From Bacteroidales bacterium (GTDB lineage Bacteria > Bacteroidota > Bacteroidia > Bacteroidales > UBA932): a stretch of 46,286 nucleotides of DNA. The stretch spans positions 1 to 46,286 of the forward strand of contig JAFZWD010000057.1 in NCBI GenBank assembly GCA_017617495.1. The letters run 5' to 3'. Of this stretch, positions 1 through 7,245 are shown one piece after another; position 1 is the first letter of the stretch; every line of letters starts with the position of its first letter. The notes below the pieces were generated by a model. It saw only the letters and a program-made list of their open reading frames with translations. It searched no databases and was not told the origin of the DNA. The translations under genes and the position numbers were made by a program.

Positions 1-527
1 AGCAGCTGGTAGGTGAACTCGGTGAAGCTCATTCCCTCCGAAGAATCGCGGCTGAGGCGCTTCTTGACAGAGTCCTTGCTCATCATGTAGTTGACGGTGA
101 TGAGCTTGCCGATATCGCGGGTGAAGTTGATGAAGGTGTAGTCCTTCATCCAGTCGTAGTTGTTCACCAGTTCAGCCTTGTTGGGCGCGTCCGAATTGAA
201 ATCCAGGAACTTGCCGAGCTGCTCCTTGATGCAGGCCACGTTGTGGGCGAGGGTTTCTTCGTCGAGAAGATTGCGCTCCGCGCTCTTCATCGAAGGGTCG
301 CCGATCATTCCGGTGGCGCCGCCCACCAGTGCGAACGGCTTGTTGCCGCAGGCCTGGAAGTGCTTGAGTATCATTATGCTGACAAGATGTCCGATGTGCA
401 GCGAGTCGCCCGTAGGGTCGATTCCCACATACGCCGACATCCGGCCTTTCTTGAGTGCTTCTTCGGTTCCGGGGGTGATGTCGTGGATCATCCCTCTCCA
501 TTTCAGTTCTTCAACAAAATTCTTCAT
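1..527 (-). CDS. tyrS: Tyrosyl-tRNA synthetase, N-terminal part (runs off window)
   Basis: Cytoplasmic class I synthetase that charges tRNA-Tyr. The reading frame opens with ATG at 525-527 on the minus strand and stays open to base 1, so about 175 N-terminal residues are visible and the C-terminus lies outside the window. The ATP-binding signature is plain: [17 protein letters not shown] at about residues 32-48, with HIGH at 44-47, followed by [11 protein letters not shown], typical of bacterial TyrS. A TAnnTTTG box at 553-560 on the minus strand lies 25 nt upstream of the start, giving a short leader. It diverges from tpiA. No oddities are seen in the visible part; identification is firm. 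Confidence 0.95.
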   Translation of the reverse strand, partial: MKNFVEELKWRGMIHDITPGTEEALKKGRMSAYVGIDPTGDSLHIGHLVSIMILKHFQACGNKPFALVGGATGMIGDPSMKSAERNLLDEETLAHNVACIKEQLGKFLDFNSDAPNKAELVNNYDWMKDYTFINFTRDIGKLITVNYMMSKDSVKKRLSRDSSEGMSFTEFTYQL

Positions 528-552
528 TTGTCCTTAACCTTCAATAAACTCA

Positions 553-560
553 CAAATATA
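553..560 (-). promoter_or_regulatory. Predicted -7 box for tyrS
   Basis: The minus strand reads TATATTTG, matching the Bacteroidota -7 consensus TAnnTTTG, 25 nt before the tyrS start. No clear -33 TTTG is seen at the usual 19-21 nt spacing. The assignment rests on the motif and its position only. Confidence 0.5.
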
Positions 561-586
561 CTCAAAATTTCTATCGAAAATTTTGT

Positions 587-594
587 TAAATTTG
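587..594 (+). promoter_or_regulatory. Predicted -7 box for tpiA
   Basis: The plus strand reads TAAATTTG, matching TAnnTTTG, 33 nt before the tpiA ATG at 628. It sits back to back with the tyrS box at 553-560, so one short intergenic region drives both divergent genes. No convincing -33 element. Confidence 0.5.
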
Positions 595-627
595 TCCTCC
601 GTTAAGGAACAATCAAAAAACGACAAT

Positions 628-1383
628 ATGAGAAAACTTATCGTAGCAGGGAACTGGAAGATGAACACCACCGTTCCCGAAGGTGTGGCCCTCGCAAAGG
701 CCGTGGCAGAAAAAGCGGCTGAGGTGCCGGCAAACGTACAGCTTATCGTGGCTCCGCCCCACACCCATCTGGTGAGCGTGGCAGAGGCCCTCAAGGGCAG
801 CAAGGTGGCTCTTTCGGCCCAGAACTGCGCCGATCACGACAAGGGTGCCTACACCGGTGAAATTTCGGTGGGCATGCTTGTTTCCGCAGCCTGCGAATAC
901 ACCATTCTCGGCCACTCCGAGCGCCGTCAGTACTACGGCGAGACCGATGCCAAACTCGTGGACAAGGTGCGTCTTGCACTCGACGCAGGCCTTAAGGTCA
1001 TCCTCTGCGTAGGCGAGAATCTCGACGAGCGCGAGGCCGGCAAACACTTCGAGGTGGTTACCGCCCAGACGGTCAATGTGCTCAGCCACTTCAGCGCCGG
1101 GGACATGGCAAAGATTGTCATCGCCTACGAGCCCGTGTGGGCTATCGGCACCGGCAAGACCGCTACTGCAGAGCAGGCCGAGGAAATCCACGCATGCATC
1201 CGCAAGGTCCTCGCAGACCAGTTCGGTGCAAAGGTCGCGGACGACACCACCATCCTCTACGGCGGCAGCTGTAAGCCTTCCAATGCTAAGGAACTCTTCG
1301 CCCAGCCCGACATCGACGGTGGCCTTATCGGAGGTGCGGCGTTGAAAGCAGAAGACTTTATCGAAATAGCAAAGTCCTTCTAA
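628..1383 (+). CDS. tpiA: Triosephosphate isomerase
   Basis: Interconverts dihydroxyacetone phosphate and glyceraldehyde 3-phosphate in glycolysis; a cytoplasmic dimer. The protein is 251 residues, the normal family length. Catalytic residues are visible: Lys11 in NWKMN, His96 in ILGHSERR and Glu168 in [11 protein letters not shown], plus the phosphate-binding [11 protein letters not shown] near the C-terminus. The open frame extends upstream to 583, but the ATG at 628 places the family N-terminus ([13 protein letters not shown]) correctly and the -7 box lies before it. The 3' end overlaps by 4 bases the convergent lipoprotein gene. Confidence 0.97.
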   Translation: MRKLIVAGNWKMNTTVPEGVALAKAVAEKAAEVPANVQLIVAPPHTHLVSVAEALKGSKVALSAQNCADHDKGAYTGEISVGMLVSAACEYTILGHSERRQYYGETDAKLVDKVRLALDAGLKVILCVGENLDEREAGKHFEVVTAQTVNVLSHFSAGDMAKIVIAYEPVWAIGTGKTATAEQAEEIHACIRKVLADQFGAKVADDTTILYGGSCKPSNAKELFAQPDIDGGLIGGAALKAEDFIEIAKSF

Positions 1384-1781
1384 TCAAGCACTTGCACAAT
1401 CACTCCGAGGCGGAGTGACCCGGACCATAACCAGAATTTGCCGGCTTCGTTGCGTACGACTTCGAAGCCGACATTTTTTTTGCGGTTGAGGTTGTCGCTG
1501 GTGGTCCACTGGACGTCGCCGCTGAGTTTCTGCCCGTTTTCCGCGGGAATCGCGCTCAGCTTGAGCGAATAGAAATCGGCCATATTGTCGCGGCACACGC
1601 GGAATTCGCGCCGCTCGCGGTTGAAGGACATCTGGCAGCTCACGGGGTTGTAGACCAGGGTGCTGCGTCCCTTTACGACGCAGCGCACTCCTCCCATCTC
1701 CGCGAAATCGTCGCGAAGGTCTTCGCCCCGGCAGGAAGCGAGGCAGGCCGCTGCCAAAAGTATGAGCGAGAGCTTCTTCAT
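1380..1781 (-). CDS. Small lipoprotein of unknown function
   Basis: A 133-residue protein with a lipoprotein signal peptide ([17 protein letters not shown]; lipobox LASC, Cys17), so it is probably anchored in the outer or inner membrane. I do not recognise the mature part, which has no repeats or membrane segments. Its ATG overlaps the stop of the upstream M6 peptidase gene in an ATGA arrangement (1778-1781), so the two are translationally coupled. A role as inhibitor, chaperone or accessory of that peptidase is possible from context alone. It ends 4 bases inside the convergent tpiA gene. Confidence 0.75.
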   Translation of the reverse strand: MKKLSLILLAAACLASCRGEDLRDDFAEMGGVRCVVKGRSTLVYNPVSCQMSFNRERREFRVCRDNMADFYSLKLSAIPAENGQKLSGDVQWTTSDNLNRKKNVGFEVVRNEAGKFWLWSGSLRLGVIVQVLD

Positions 1782-3451
1782 CGCACGGTAACCTCCTTTA
1801 CAAGTATCTCGCGGCTGCCGTCGGCACGGATCGCCTCCGCCCTGAGCACTCCGCTGCGGCTTAGCGCGAAAAGCCCGTCGGGGCCCGGCGTAACGCCCGC
1901 TCCGTCGAAGGTCCAGCTGGTGGCCACTGCGTCAGGCGCGTTGAAAATCACCAGGGGGATGCCCGTTCCGGCGCGGAAGCTGCCGTCCTGATTTCTGCCC
2001 GTTGAGGGCAGGAAAATGAAGGGGAAGGTGCCGCTGCGGTAGGCGCTGGTAGTGAAGCTGCCGCTGATGCTGTAGTTGCGCCCGCCCGCGTAATGCGCGT
2101 AAATAGTATAGGTGTAGGCGGTCTTTGGGCTGAGCCCGCCGATGATGCACCCGTGGCTGCCGTCGGGGCCCGAAATAACGGGGTAGCTCCTGTCGCTGCC
2201 GCTGGTGTTGACGGTGACGCTGCAGCTGTCGAGGGGGCCCGCCATCGCATCGGTCTTCCACGAAAGCGAGGCGTCGGTCTGGTAAACCCCCGTGCCGGTG
2301 AGCACCAGCGGGCGAAAGGCGGTGAAGCGCGCGCTGCCCTCGGCGTCGAAGCTGATGTCGCGTATGCAGAGGGGGACCTCCGGCCCCTGGGTGGTGTAGA
2401 AGACTCCGGCTGCCGTAGCGGCCTCTCCGTCGGCGGGGATGACGCAGGCGCACTGATGCTCGGGGTTACAGTTCACCTGGTTGTACTTCCAGCGCTGGGC
2501 GGCCGTCAGAACTTCCTGATAATAAGTGGAATAGCCCGCCGGCTTGGCGCTCTGGTCCACGTGGTAGAGCACCAGTCCCTGCCCGCCTATGGCGGCATCG
2601 CGGCCGGTGCCGCTGCGGTTTTCCAGCAGGTAGAGCTCGCGGCTGTCGCCGGTGGCTATGGTAAGGTAGCGGCCGTGGCGCTCGATGGTTTCGAGGGTGT
2701 AGACGCCCGAAGTGTCGATGGGGCCGGGGCTGCCGATTTCCAGGCACCAGCGTTCCACCGCGTTGAGGTACGGGGGAGTGTGGCCGCCGTCGTTGGCGTT
2801 GCCCTTGTCCATTATCGAGAGGCTGCCCCACATCGCTTTGGATGTGCCTCCGCTGCCAGCGCCGTCGGTGTCGTAGAAGTCTTTGAGACCGAGCAGATGC
2901 CCGAATTCGTGGCAGAGGTCGCCGATTCCGCTCACGGCGCCGTCTGCGCCCAACTCATTGATAATCACGTAGTCGGTGATGCGGCGGCCGTTCTGGTAAT
3001 AATAGATGCCCCGGTCCTCGAGCGAGGCGAACTGCGGCCAGAACAGGTCGGTATTGCCGTTTGCGGGTTCGCTTTGGCCCGGCACCAGGAACACCAGATG
3101 GCCGGCCTTGGAAAAGTCGACGGTTGCGGCGGCTGCGGTGCAGGCGTCCTCGACAAGCGCGTAGGCCAGGGCGTCGTGGCTGTCGGAGGAATTCGCGCCG
3201 TAATATTTATATGAACGCGAGAGCGTGACCGTCTGGGCCTTGACGAAACTGAAAACCCCGGCGCCGCAATACTGCTCCGTCCAGTAGACGGCGGCTTCGC
3301 CCAGTATGGAATCGATTTTTGCAGCCGGGCAGCTGAACGACAGGTCGGGGAACTGAACCGGGATTACGGTGGCCTTCACCTGGCTGGCAGCCCTCAGGGT
3401 GGGGGCGCAGACAAGGCACAGCAGTGCAATTATGAAGGCTCGGCACTTCAT
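1778..3451 (-). CDS. Secreted M6-family metallopeptidase
   Basis: Predicted exported zinc endopeptidase of the immune-inhibitor-A (M6) type, 557 residues. A Sec signal peptide covers about residues 1-21 (ending LRAA). The catalytic motif HEFGHLLGLKDFYD starts at His181 and fits HExxHxxGxxD, with Glu182 as general base. The first 350 residues or so hold the peptidase domain. The remainder contains a fibronectin-III-like stretch (about 375-470) and a PKD-like Ser/Gly-rich tail, common in surface or secreted enzymes. The gene heads a two-gene operon with the small lipoprotein. The target protein is unknown; many gut Bacteroidales carry such peptidases. Confidence 0.88.
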   Translation of the reverse strand: MKCRAFIIALLCLVCAPTLRAASQVKATVIPVQFPDLSFSCPAAKIDSILGEAAVYWTEQYCGAGVFSFVKAQTVTLSRSYKYYGANSSDSHDALAYALVEDACTAAAATVDFSKAGHLVFLVPGQSEPANGNTDLFWPQFASLEDRGIYYYQNGRRITDYVIINELGADGAVSGIGDLCHEFGHLLGLKDFYDTDGAGSGGTSKAMWGSLSIMDKGNANDGGHTPPYLNAVERWCLEIGSPGPIDTSGVYTLETIERHGRYLTIATGDSRELYLLENRSGTGRDAAIGGQGLVLYHVDQSAKPAGYSTYYQEVLTAAQRWKYNQVNCNPEHQCACVIPADGEAATAAGVFYTTQGPEVPLCIRDISFDAEGSARFTAFRPLVLTGTGVYQTDASLSWKTDAMAGPLDSCSVTVNTSGSDRSYPVISGPDGSHGCIIGGLSPKTAYTYTIYAHYAGGRNYSISGSFTTSAYRSGTFPFIFLPSTGRNQDGSFRAGTGIPLVIFNAPDAVATSWTFDGAGVTPGPDGLFALSRSGVLRAEAIRADGSREILVKEVTVR

Positions 3452-3474
3452 AGGGTCAGGTTTCAGTCACTGTA

Positions 3475-3482
3475 CAAAGGTA
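3475..3482 (-). promoter_or_regulatory. Predicted -7 box for the M6 peptidase operon
   Basis: The minus strand reads TACCTTTG (TAnnTTTG), 23 nt before the peptidase ATG at 3451. It lies immediately downstream of the terminator of the pth gene, so the two signals share a short spacer. Confidence 0.5.
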
Positions 3483-3493
3483 CGAATTATTGA

Positions 3494-3526
3494 CAAAAAA
3501 GAAAGGGCCGCCAGCCTCACGGCCCT
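3494..3526 (-). terminator. Rho-independent terminator after pth
   Basis: On the minus strand, a perfect 6-bp stem GGGCCG/CGGCCC (3520-3525 with 3505-3510) and a 9-nt loop are followed directly by TTTCTTTTTTG. It lies 34 bases past the pth stop and closes the rplY-pth transcript just before the promoter of the M6 peptidase. Confidence 0.85.
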
Positions 3527-3559
3527 CGACCCTTAGACGTGTACTAAAACCTAAACCTA

Positions 3560-4162
3560 TTACATAGATGCAGGCTGCGGCTCAGACGTTGCACGCGTAT
3601 TGAAATTATTCATCGCGCGCTCGATTCCGACGAAAGCCCAGTCCTTGATTCCGGCAATCACTTTGTCGCAAAGCGCCGGGATCTGTTCCATCTGGGCGGG
3701 TTCCAGCGGACTCAGCACGTAATCGATCTGGCTGCCCTGGCCGAAGTCGTGGCCGACACCCATGCGGATGCGCGCCCAGTCCTGGCTCCCGATGCATTCC
3801 TCGATGTTCTTGAGTCCGTTGTGGCCTCCGTCGCTTCCGCGCTGGCGCATGCGGAGGGTGCCGAAGGGCAGGTTGATATCGTCGCAGACGACCATCAGCC
3901 GCTCCTGCGGCACGGGCAGCTTGCTCAGCCAGTAACGGATGGCTTCGCCGCTCAGGTTCATGTAGGTCGAAGGTTTCAGCAGATAGAAGTGCCTTCCCTT
4001 GAGGTCCAGCACGGCGAGGTCGCCGTAACGCCTGGTCTCAAAAGAGATATTGGACGCCTTTGCCCAGGCGTCCAATACCATAAATCCCATATTGTGCCTG
4101 GTGAGTGCGTATTCCGGGCCGATATTGCCCAGACCTGCAATGAGGTAGCTCTCGCCGGCCAT
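3560..4162 (-). CDS. pth: Peptidyl-tRNA hydrolase
   Basis: Cleaves the ester bond of peptidyl-tRNAs that drop off the ribosome, recycling the tRNA. The 200-residue protein opens with MAGESYLIAGLGNIGPEYAL and carries family residues Asn13 and catalytic His23 (TRHNMGF), the LLKPSTYMNLSG segment, and VVCDDINLPFG with the conserved aspartate. Length is normal. It follows rplY by 12 nt, the widespread L25-Pth pairing that couples ribosome assembly and tRNA rescue. The transcript ends at the terminator near 3494-3526. Confidence 0.97.
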   Translation of the reverse strand: MAGESYLIAGLGNIGPEYALTRHNMGFMVLDAWAKASNISFETRRYGDLAVLDLKGRHFYLLKPSTYMNLSGEAIRYWLSKLPVPQERLMVVCDDINLPFGTLRMRQRGSDGGHNGLKNIEECIGSQDWARIRMGVGHDFGQGSQIDYVLSPLEPAQMEQIPALCDKVIAGIKDWAFVGIERAMNNFNTRATSEPQPASM

Positions 4163-4174
4163 GGTAAAGAGAAA

Positions 4175-4762
4175 TTATTCGGCTGCTTCCTCTTCTGCAG
4201 CAGCGCTGGTGTCCACGTTGCGGGTGGTGCGCACGGTGCAGATGACAGCATCCTTGTCGCTGATCACGGAGATACCTTCGAGCTTCACGTCGCCGGCCTT
4301 GATCTTCTTGTCGAGGTCGAGCTTGGAGATGTCGATGGTGATGTCGTCGGGAAGTTTGTCCATAAGGGCGCTGATGCGCAGGGCCCTGAGGTTCTGCACG
4401 AATTTACCACCCTTCTGCACGCCGATGGCATGTCCGGTAATCACGAGGGGAACGCTGATGGCGACGGGCTTCTTGGCGTCGACTGCGAGGAAATCAACAT
4501 GGAGGCAGTTGTCCTTTACAGGATGGAACTGGAGTTCGTGAAGAACTGCCGGATAAGTCTTGCCGTCGAGGACGAGGTCCACGATGTAAGCCTTGGGAGT
4601 GTCGGTGACACACTTGAGATCCTTAGCGTTGACGGTGAAAAGAATGTTCTCCATGCCGTTGCCATAGAGATTGCAGGGAACGAGTCCCTCTTTACGGAAG
4701 GCCTTGATGACGGCCTTGTTGCCAACCTTGCGGATTTGGCCTTTAAGTTCGAAATGCTGCAT
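4175..4762 (-). CDS. rplY: Large-subunit ribosomal protein bL25 (Ctc/TL5 type)
   Basis: Binds 5S rRNA in the large subunit. This is the longer two-domain Ctc/TL5 form, 195 residues: an N-terminal L25 domain (about 1-90; VIKAFRKEGLVPCNLYG, then LHELQFHPVKDNCLHVDFL) and a C-terminal beta domain with an acidic tail (SAAAEEEAAE). It lies 12 nt upstream of pth in the same operon. A full promoter at 4849-4880 and a leader hairpin at 4790-4808 precede it, leaving room for leader-mediated control. Confidence 0.95.
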   Translation of the reverse strand: MQHFELKGQIRKVGNKAVIKAFRKEGLVPCNLYGNGMENILFTVNAKDLKCVTDTPKAYIVDLVLDGKTYPAVLHELQFHPVKDNCLHVDFLAVDAKKPVAISVPLVITGHAIGVQKGGKFVQNLRALRISALMDKLPDDITIDISKLDLDKKIKAGDVKLEGISVISDKDAVICTVRTTRNVDTSAAAEEEAAE

Positions 4763-4789
4763 TTTTAATAAACTAAAATGTGTTACTCA

Positions 4790-4808
4790 ATTCGGAGCGG
4801 GTCCGAAT
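4790..4808 (-). promoter_or_regulatory. Hairpin in the rplY leader
   Basis: A perfect 7-bp inverted repeat ATTCGGA/TCCGAAT with a 5-nt loop lies about 30 nt before the rplY start, inside an untranslated leader of about 80 nt. There is no U-tract, so it is not a terminator. A regulatory role is inferred only. Confidence 0.4.
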
Positions 4809-4848
4809 CCCATTGCACCAAAGCCCTGAGGGTTTTAAAATGCGGGCG

Positions 4849-4880
4849 CAAATATAGAAAAAAATTATTCTCCCACCAAA
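4849..4880 (-). promoter_or_regulatory. Promoter of rplY-pth
   Basis: The minus strand carries TTTG (4877-4880), exactly 20 nt, then TATATTTG (4849-4856): a full match to the Bacteroidota consensus TTTG-N19-21-TAnnTTTG. The -33 element lies within the 3' coding end of the upstream C11 peptidase gene. It implies a leader of about 80 nt for rplY. Confidence 0.75.
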
Positions 4881-6178
4881 TTTACCGCCTTATTCCACGC
4901 GGTCCGCTTATAAGCGGCATCCATCACGGCGTTGCCGACGCGGGGCAGATACATCGAAAGTCCGCAGAAAGTCTTGACCGGCACTTCCGAGATTATGTAT
5001 GGCGTTGCAGCCTTGTAGATTATGCACTTGTCCAGCGCGGCCTGGAGCTTGAGCGAATCGGCCTGCGAAATGCCACTCTTGCTGAAGATGTCCTGCAGGT
5101 CGCAGAACCACTTCTCGCCGCCGCGGCTGAAAACCTGCACGGCGTTTGTGTCCGCCTCCGCAATCGCCCCGGAATATTTGCCGATGAGCTCTTTGCAGAC
5201 GGATGCCAGATTGTCCATTCCGGCAGTGCGCACCGCAGCCACCGTGGCTGTGCGATACTCCCCGACATGGCCGTTGTAGTAATCGAAATATGCCTTGCAG
5301 AAGGATTCCGCGGTGGATTTCGTGGTGAACAGCAGGCGGGTGAGCTTGGCGTAGTTGAAGCCCGCCGCAAGAACCTCGGCGGCGGAAACGCAGAGCTTGT
5401 CGGTGCAGTTGCGCATCTCGTATGCGACCTCCACGCATCCCATGAAGCAGGCGTCGAAGAGTATGAAGTCCCAGCGGTCCTCGATGCTCGAGGCCAGGGT
5501 TTCTACCGAAAGCTCATAGGCGTACGACGAGGGATTGCCGGAAACTCCGAAGCAGTCCATCCCGAAGGTCTTGGTGAGGGGGCCCTGGAATGCAGTCATC
5601 CTGCGGAAACGCTCCGCCGGGGGAGTGGTGCGGATGTCGGCCCCTAGCTCATAGAAGCTCATCCAGCTCGTGGTGGTGATGGGCTGCACATATCCCGCAG
5701 GGAGCCATCCCGAGCCGTGCGAGGAGAGAATCAGCCCGTAACGCTCCGCCTTGTAACGGTCGCGCACGAAGCCCAGCACTTCCTTTATGACGTCTGGATC
5801 GGTCGCCTTGCGGCCGCCCTCGATGGTGAGCAGGGTGTCGCGGTAAACCTTGGCTGCGCTGGTGGACAGCCTCACGAGGTAGGACTTGTCGTTTTCCCTC
5901 CAGGTCCTGTCGCCGCCGGAACTCAGGCTGGTGAATGCCAGCAGCACCTTGTCCGAGCCCCTCTGTGGGAGGGGATTCTTGCACAGGGTGACCACATTGC
6001 CGGCAATATAGCTGCTGAGGTTGTTGTGCCCGATGCCGTACACAAGGATAACCGACGACGGCGATGCGAATCCCTCGAAGCGGTCCAGCTCATTCTGGTA
6101 ATAGACATTGGTCTGGCAGGAGACGGTAAACACCGCCGCCGCAATAATTGCCAGTACTGTCCTTACAAATAAGCGCAT
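4865..6178 (-). CDS. Clostripain-family (C11) cysteine peptidase lipoprotein
   Basis: Predicted surface or periplasmic cysteine endopeptidase, 437 residues. Residues 1-21 form a lipoprotein signal (FTVSC, Cys21). The C11 catalytic pair is visible: His154 in SSHGSGW and Cys244 in LFDACFMGCVEVAYE, both in the family context. C11 enzymes usually cleave after Arg or Lys and often self-process; specificity here is not shown. It diverges from a Xer recombinase across a 36-bp gap. Its -7 box ends only 4 nt before the ATG, so the mRNA may be leaderless. It is the second exported peptidase within 3 kb. Confidence 0.88.
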   Translation of the reverse strand: MRLFVRTVLAIIAAAVFTVSCQTNVYYQNELDRFEGFASPSSVILVYGIGHNNLSSYIAGNVVTLCKNPLPQRGSDKVLLAFTSLSSGGDRTWRENDKSYLVRLSTSAAKVYRDTLLTIEGGRKATDPDVIKEVLGFVRDRYKAERYGLILSSHGSGWLPAGYVQPITTTSWMSFYELGADIRTTPPAERFRRMTAFQGPLTKTFGMDCFGVSGNPSSYAYELSVETLASSIEDRWDFILFDACFMGCVEVAYEMRNCTDKLCVSAAEVLAAGFNYAKLTRLLFTTKSTAESFCKAYFDYYNGHVGEYRTATVAAVRTAGMDNLASVCKELIGKYSGAIAEADTNAVQVFSRGGEKWFCDLQDIFSKSGISQADSLKLQAALDKCIIYKAATPYIISEVPVKTFCGLSMYLPRVGNAVMDAAYKRTAWNKAVNLVGE

Positions 6179-6182
6179 CGTG

Positions 6183-6190
6183 CAAAGATA
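6183..6190 (-). promoter_or_regulatory. -7 box abutting the C11 peptidase start
   Basis: The minus strand reads TATCTTTG (TAnnTTTG), ending 4 nt before the ATG at 6178. With the usual few-base distance to the transcription start, the mRNA would begin at or beside the start codon. Confidence 0.55.
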
Positions 6191-6203
6191 AGCTTTTTAT
6201 TCG

Positions 6204-6211
6204 TAAATTTG
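6204..6211 (+). promoter_or_regulatory. -7 box abutting the xerD start
   Basis: The plus strand reads TAAATTTG (TAnnTTTG), ending 3 nt before the ATG at 6215. This again predicts a leaderless or nearly leaderless mRNA. It lies 13 nt from the oppositely directed box of the C11 gene. Confidence 0.55.
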
Positions 6212-6214
6212 CGT

Positions 6215-7078
6215 ATGCTCAAGGCCTTCAGTTACTATCTCCGCATGGAGCGCAAGCTCTCGCCCAATACCGTCGCGGCTTACAGCCGGGATGTGCAGGA
6301 GCTCTTCGATGCGCTGGGGGATGGTGCTCCCAAGGCCGATTCCGATGCGCTCGCCCGGTTTATTTCTGAGCGCTCCGCGCAGATTTCCAAGCGCAGCCAG
6401 GCCCGCCTTCTGAGCTCGCTGCGGTCGTTCTACGACTGGCTGGTGCTGGAAGGGGAGCGCAAGGACAATCCCTGCGACCGGCTGGACGCCCCCAAGCTGG
6501 GCAGATATCTCCCCGCTGTCCTCTCCGTTGAGGAGGTGGATGCGCTCATCGCCAGCGTGGATACTTCGGACTTGAAGGGCGTTCGCGACCGGGCTATCCT
6601 GGAGATACTCTATGGCAGCGGCCTGCGGGTGAGCGAACTGTGCTCGTTGCCGGTTTCGGGCGTCTACGACGAGGACGGCTTCATCCGCGTGACGGGCAAG
6701 GGCAACAAGGAAAGGCTGGTGCCGATGAGCGGCCCGGCAGTGGAATGGTACCGGCGCTGGATGGCGGAACGCGCGCCGCTTGTCGACAGGGCCGCCAGCG
6801 ACGAATTCGTCTTCCTTAACCGCTTCGGCAAACCCCTCAGCCGCGTGTCGGTGTTCAAGCTCATCAAGACCTGCGCCATGCTCGCCGGCATCCGCAAGGA
6901 AATCTCGCCGCACACCCTTCGGCACTCATTCGCCACTCACCTTATCGAGAACGGCGCCGACCTCCGCGTCGTGCAGGAGATGCTCGGTCACGAGAGCATT
7001 CTCACGACCGAGCTCTACACCCACATCGACGCCCGCACCTGGCAGGCCGAGGTCCTCCGCCACCACCCGCGGGGCTGA
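6215..7078 (+). CDS. xerD: XerC/XerD-type tyrosine recombinase
   Basis: Site-specific recombinase, 287 residues, most likely the chromosome-dimer-resolving enzyme acting at dif with a partner. The N-terminal SAM-like core-binding domain (about 1-90: LRMERKLSPNTVAAYSRDV) precedes the catalytic domain. Active-site motifs are all present: Arg in SGLRVSELCSL, Lys in TGKGNKERLVP, HxxR in SPHTLRHSFATHL, His in LGHESILTTELYTH with the nucleophile Tyr in the same motif. A TTG in frame at 6209 would add two residues; ATG at 6215 is preferred. XerC and XerD cannot be separated by eye; no phage or element genes lie beside it, which favours the housekeeping role. Confidence 0.9.
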   Translation: MLKAFSYYLRMERKLSPNTVAAYSRDVQELFDALGDGAPKADSDALARFISERSAQISKRSQARLLSSLRSFYDWLVLEGERKDNPCDRLDAPKLGRYLPAVLSVEEVDALIASVDTSDLKGVRDRAILEILYGSGLRVSELCSLPVSGVYDEDGFIRVTGKGNKERLVPMSGPAVEWYRRWMAERAPLVDRAASDEFVFLNRFGKPLSRVSVFKLIKTCAMLAGIRKEISPHTLRHSFATHLIENGADLRVVQEMLGHESILTTELYTHIDARTWQAEVLRHHPRG

Positions 7079-7133
7079 TTCGCCCCGCCTTCCGCTGAAC
7101 GGCACTCCTTTCATTCCCTCCTCCGCCGCGAAT

Positions 7134-7245
7134 GGCTGGCGGCTAAACGATTGATTGATAATGTTTTAAGCTATTCCTTCTACCCCAAAAATCAGGTAGA
7201 AGGAATAGCTTAATTCGCTGATATCCAGCGAATTAGCCGCCAGCC
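7134..7245 (+). repeat. REP-like palindrome, copy 1 (three-stem fold)
   Basis: Outer arms GGCTGGCGGCTAA (7134-7146) and TTAGCCGCCAGCC (7233-7245) are perfect 13-bp inverted repeats. Inside lie a perfect 17-bp hairpin (7168-7184 with 7195-7211, 10-nt loop) and a perfect 7-bp hairpin TTCGCTG/CAGCGAA (7214-7220 with 7226-7232). The element fills the gap between convergent xerD and the helix-hairpin-helix gene and ends on the first base of that gene's stop codon complement. It closely resembles the copies flanking the Y1 transposase at 13233-14129, some 6 kb away. Confidence 0.85.

Noticed and set aside
583..627. In-frame extension of tpiA upstream of 628.
   Set aside because: It would add 15 residues before the standard [13 protein letters not shown] start and would cover the -7 box.
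2093..3214. A 373-codon plus-strand frame opposite the M6 peptidase, and similar long antisense frames opposite patatin, lpdA, pdxA, rfbD and the DUF4493 genes.
   Set aside because: These arise from high G+C at third positions. They show no domains and run against clear homologous genes.
3505..3525. The pth terminator stem contains an 11-base match (GCCGCCAGCCT) to the right arm of the REP-like palindrome.
   Set aside because: No other part of the palindrome is present, and a G+C-rich 11-mer in a terminator is plausible by chance. It is better read as a plain terminator.
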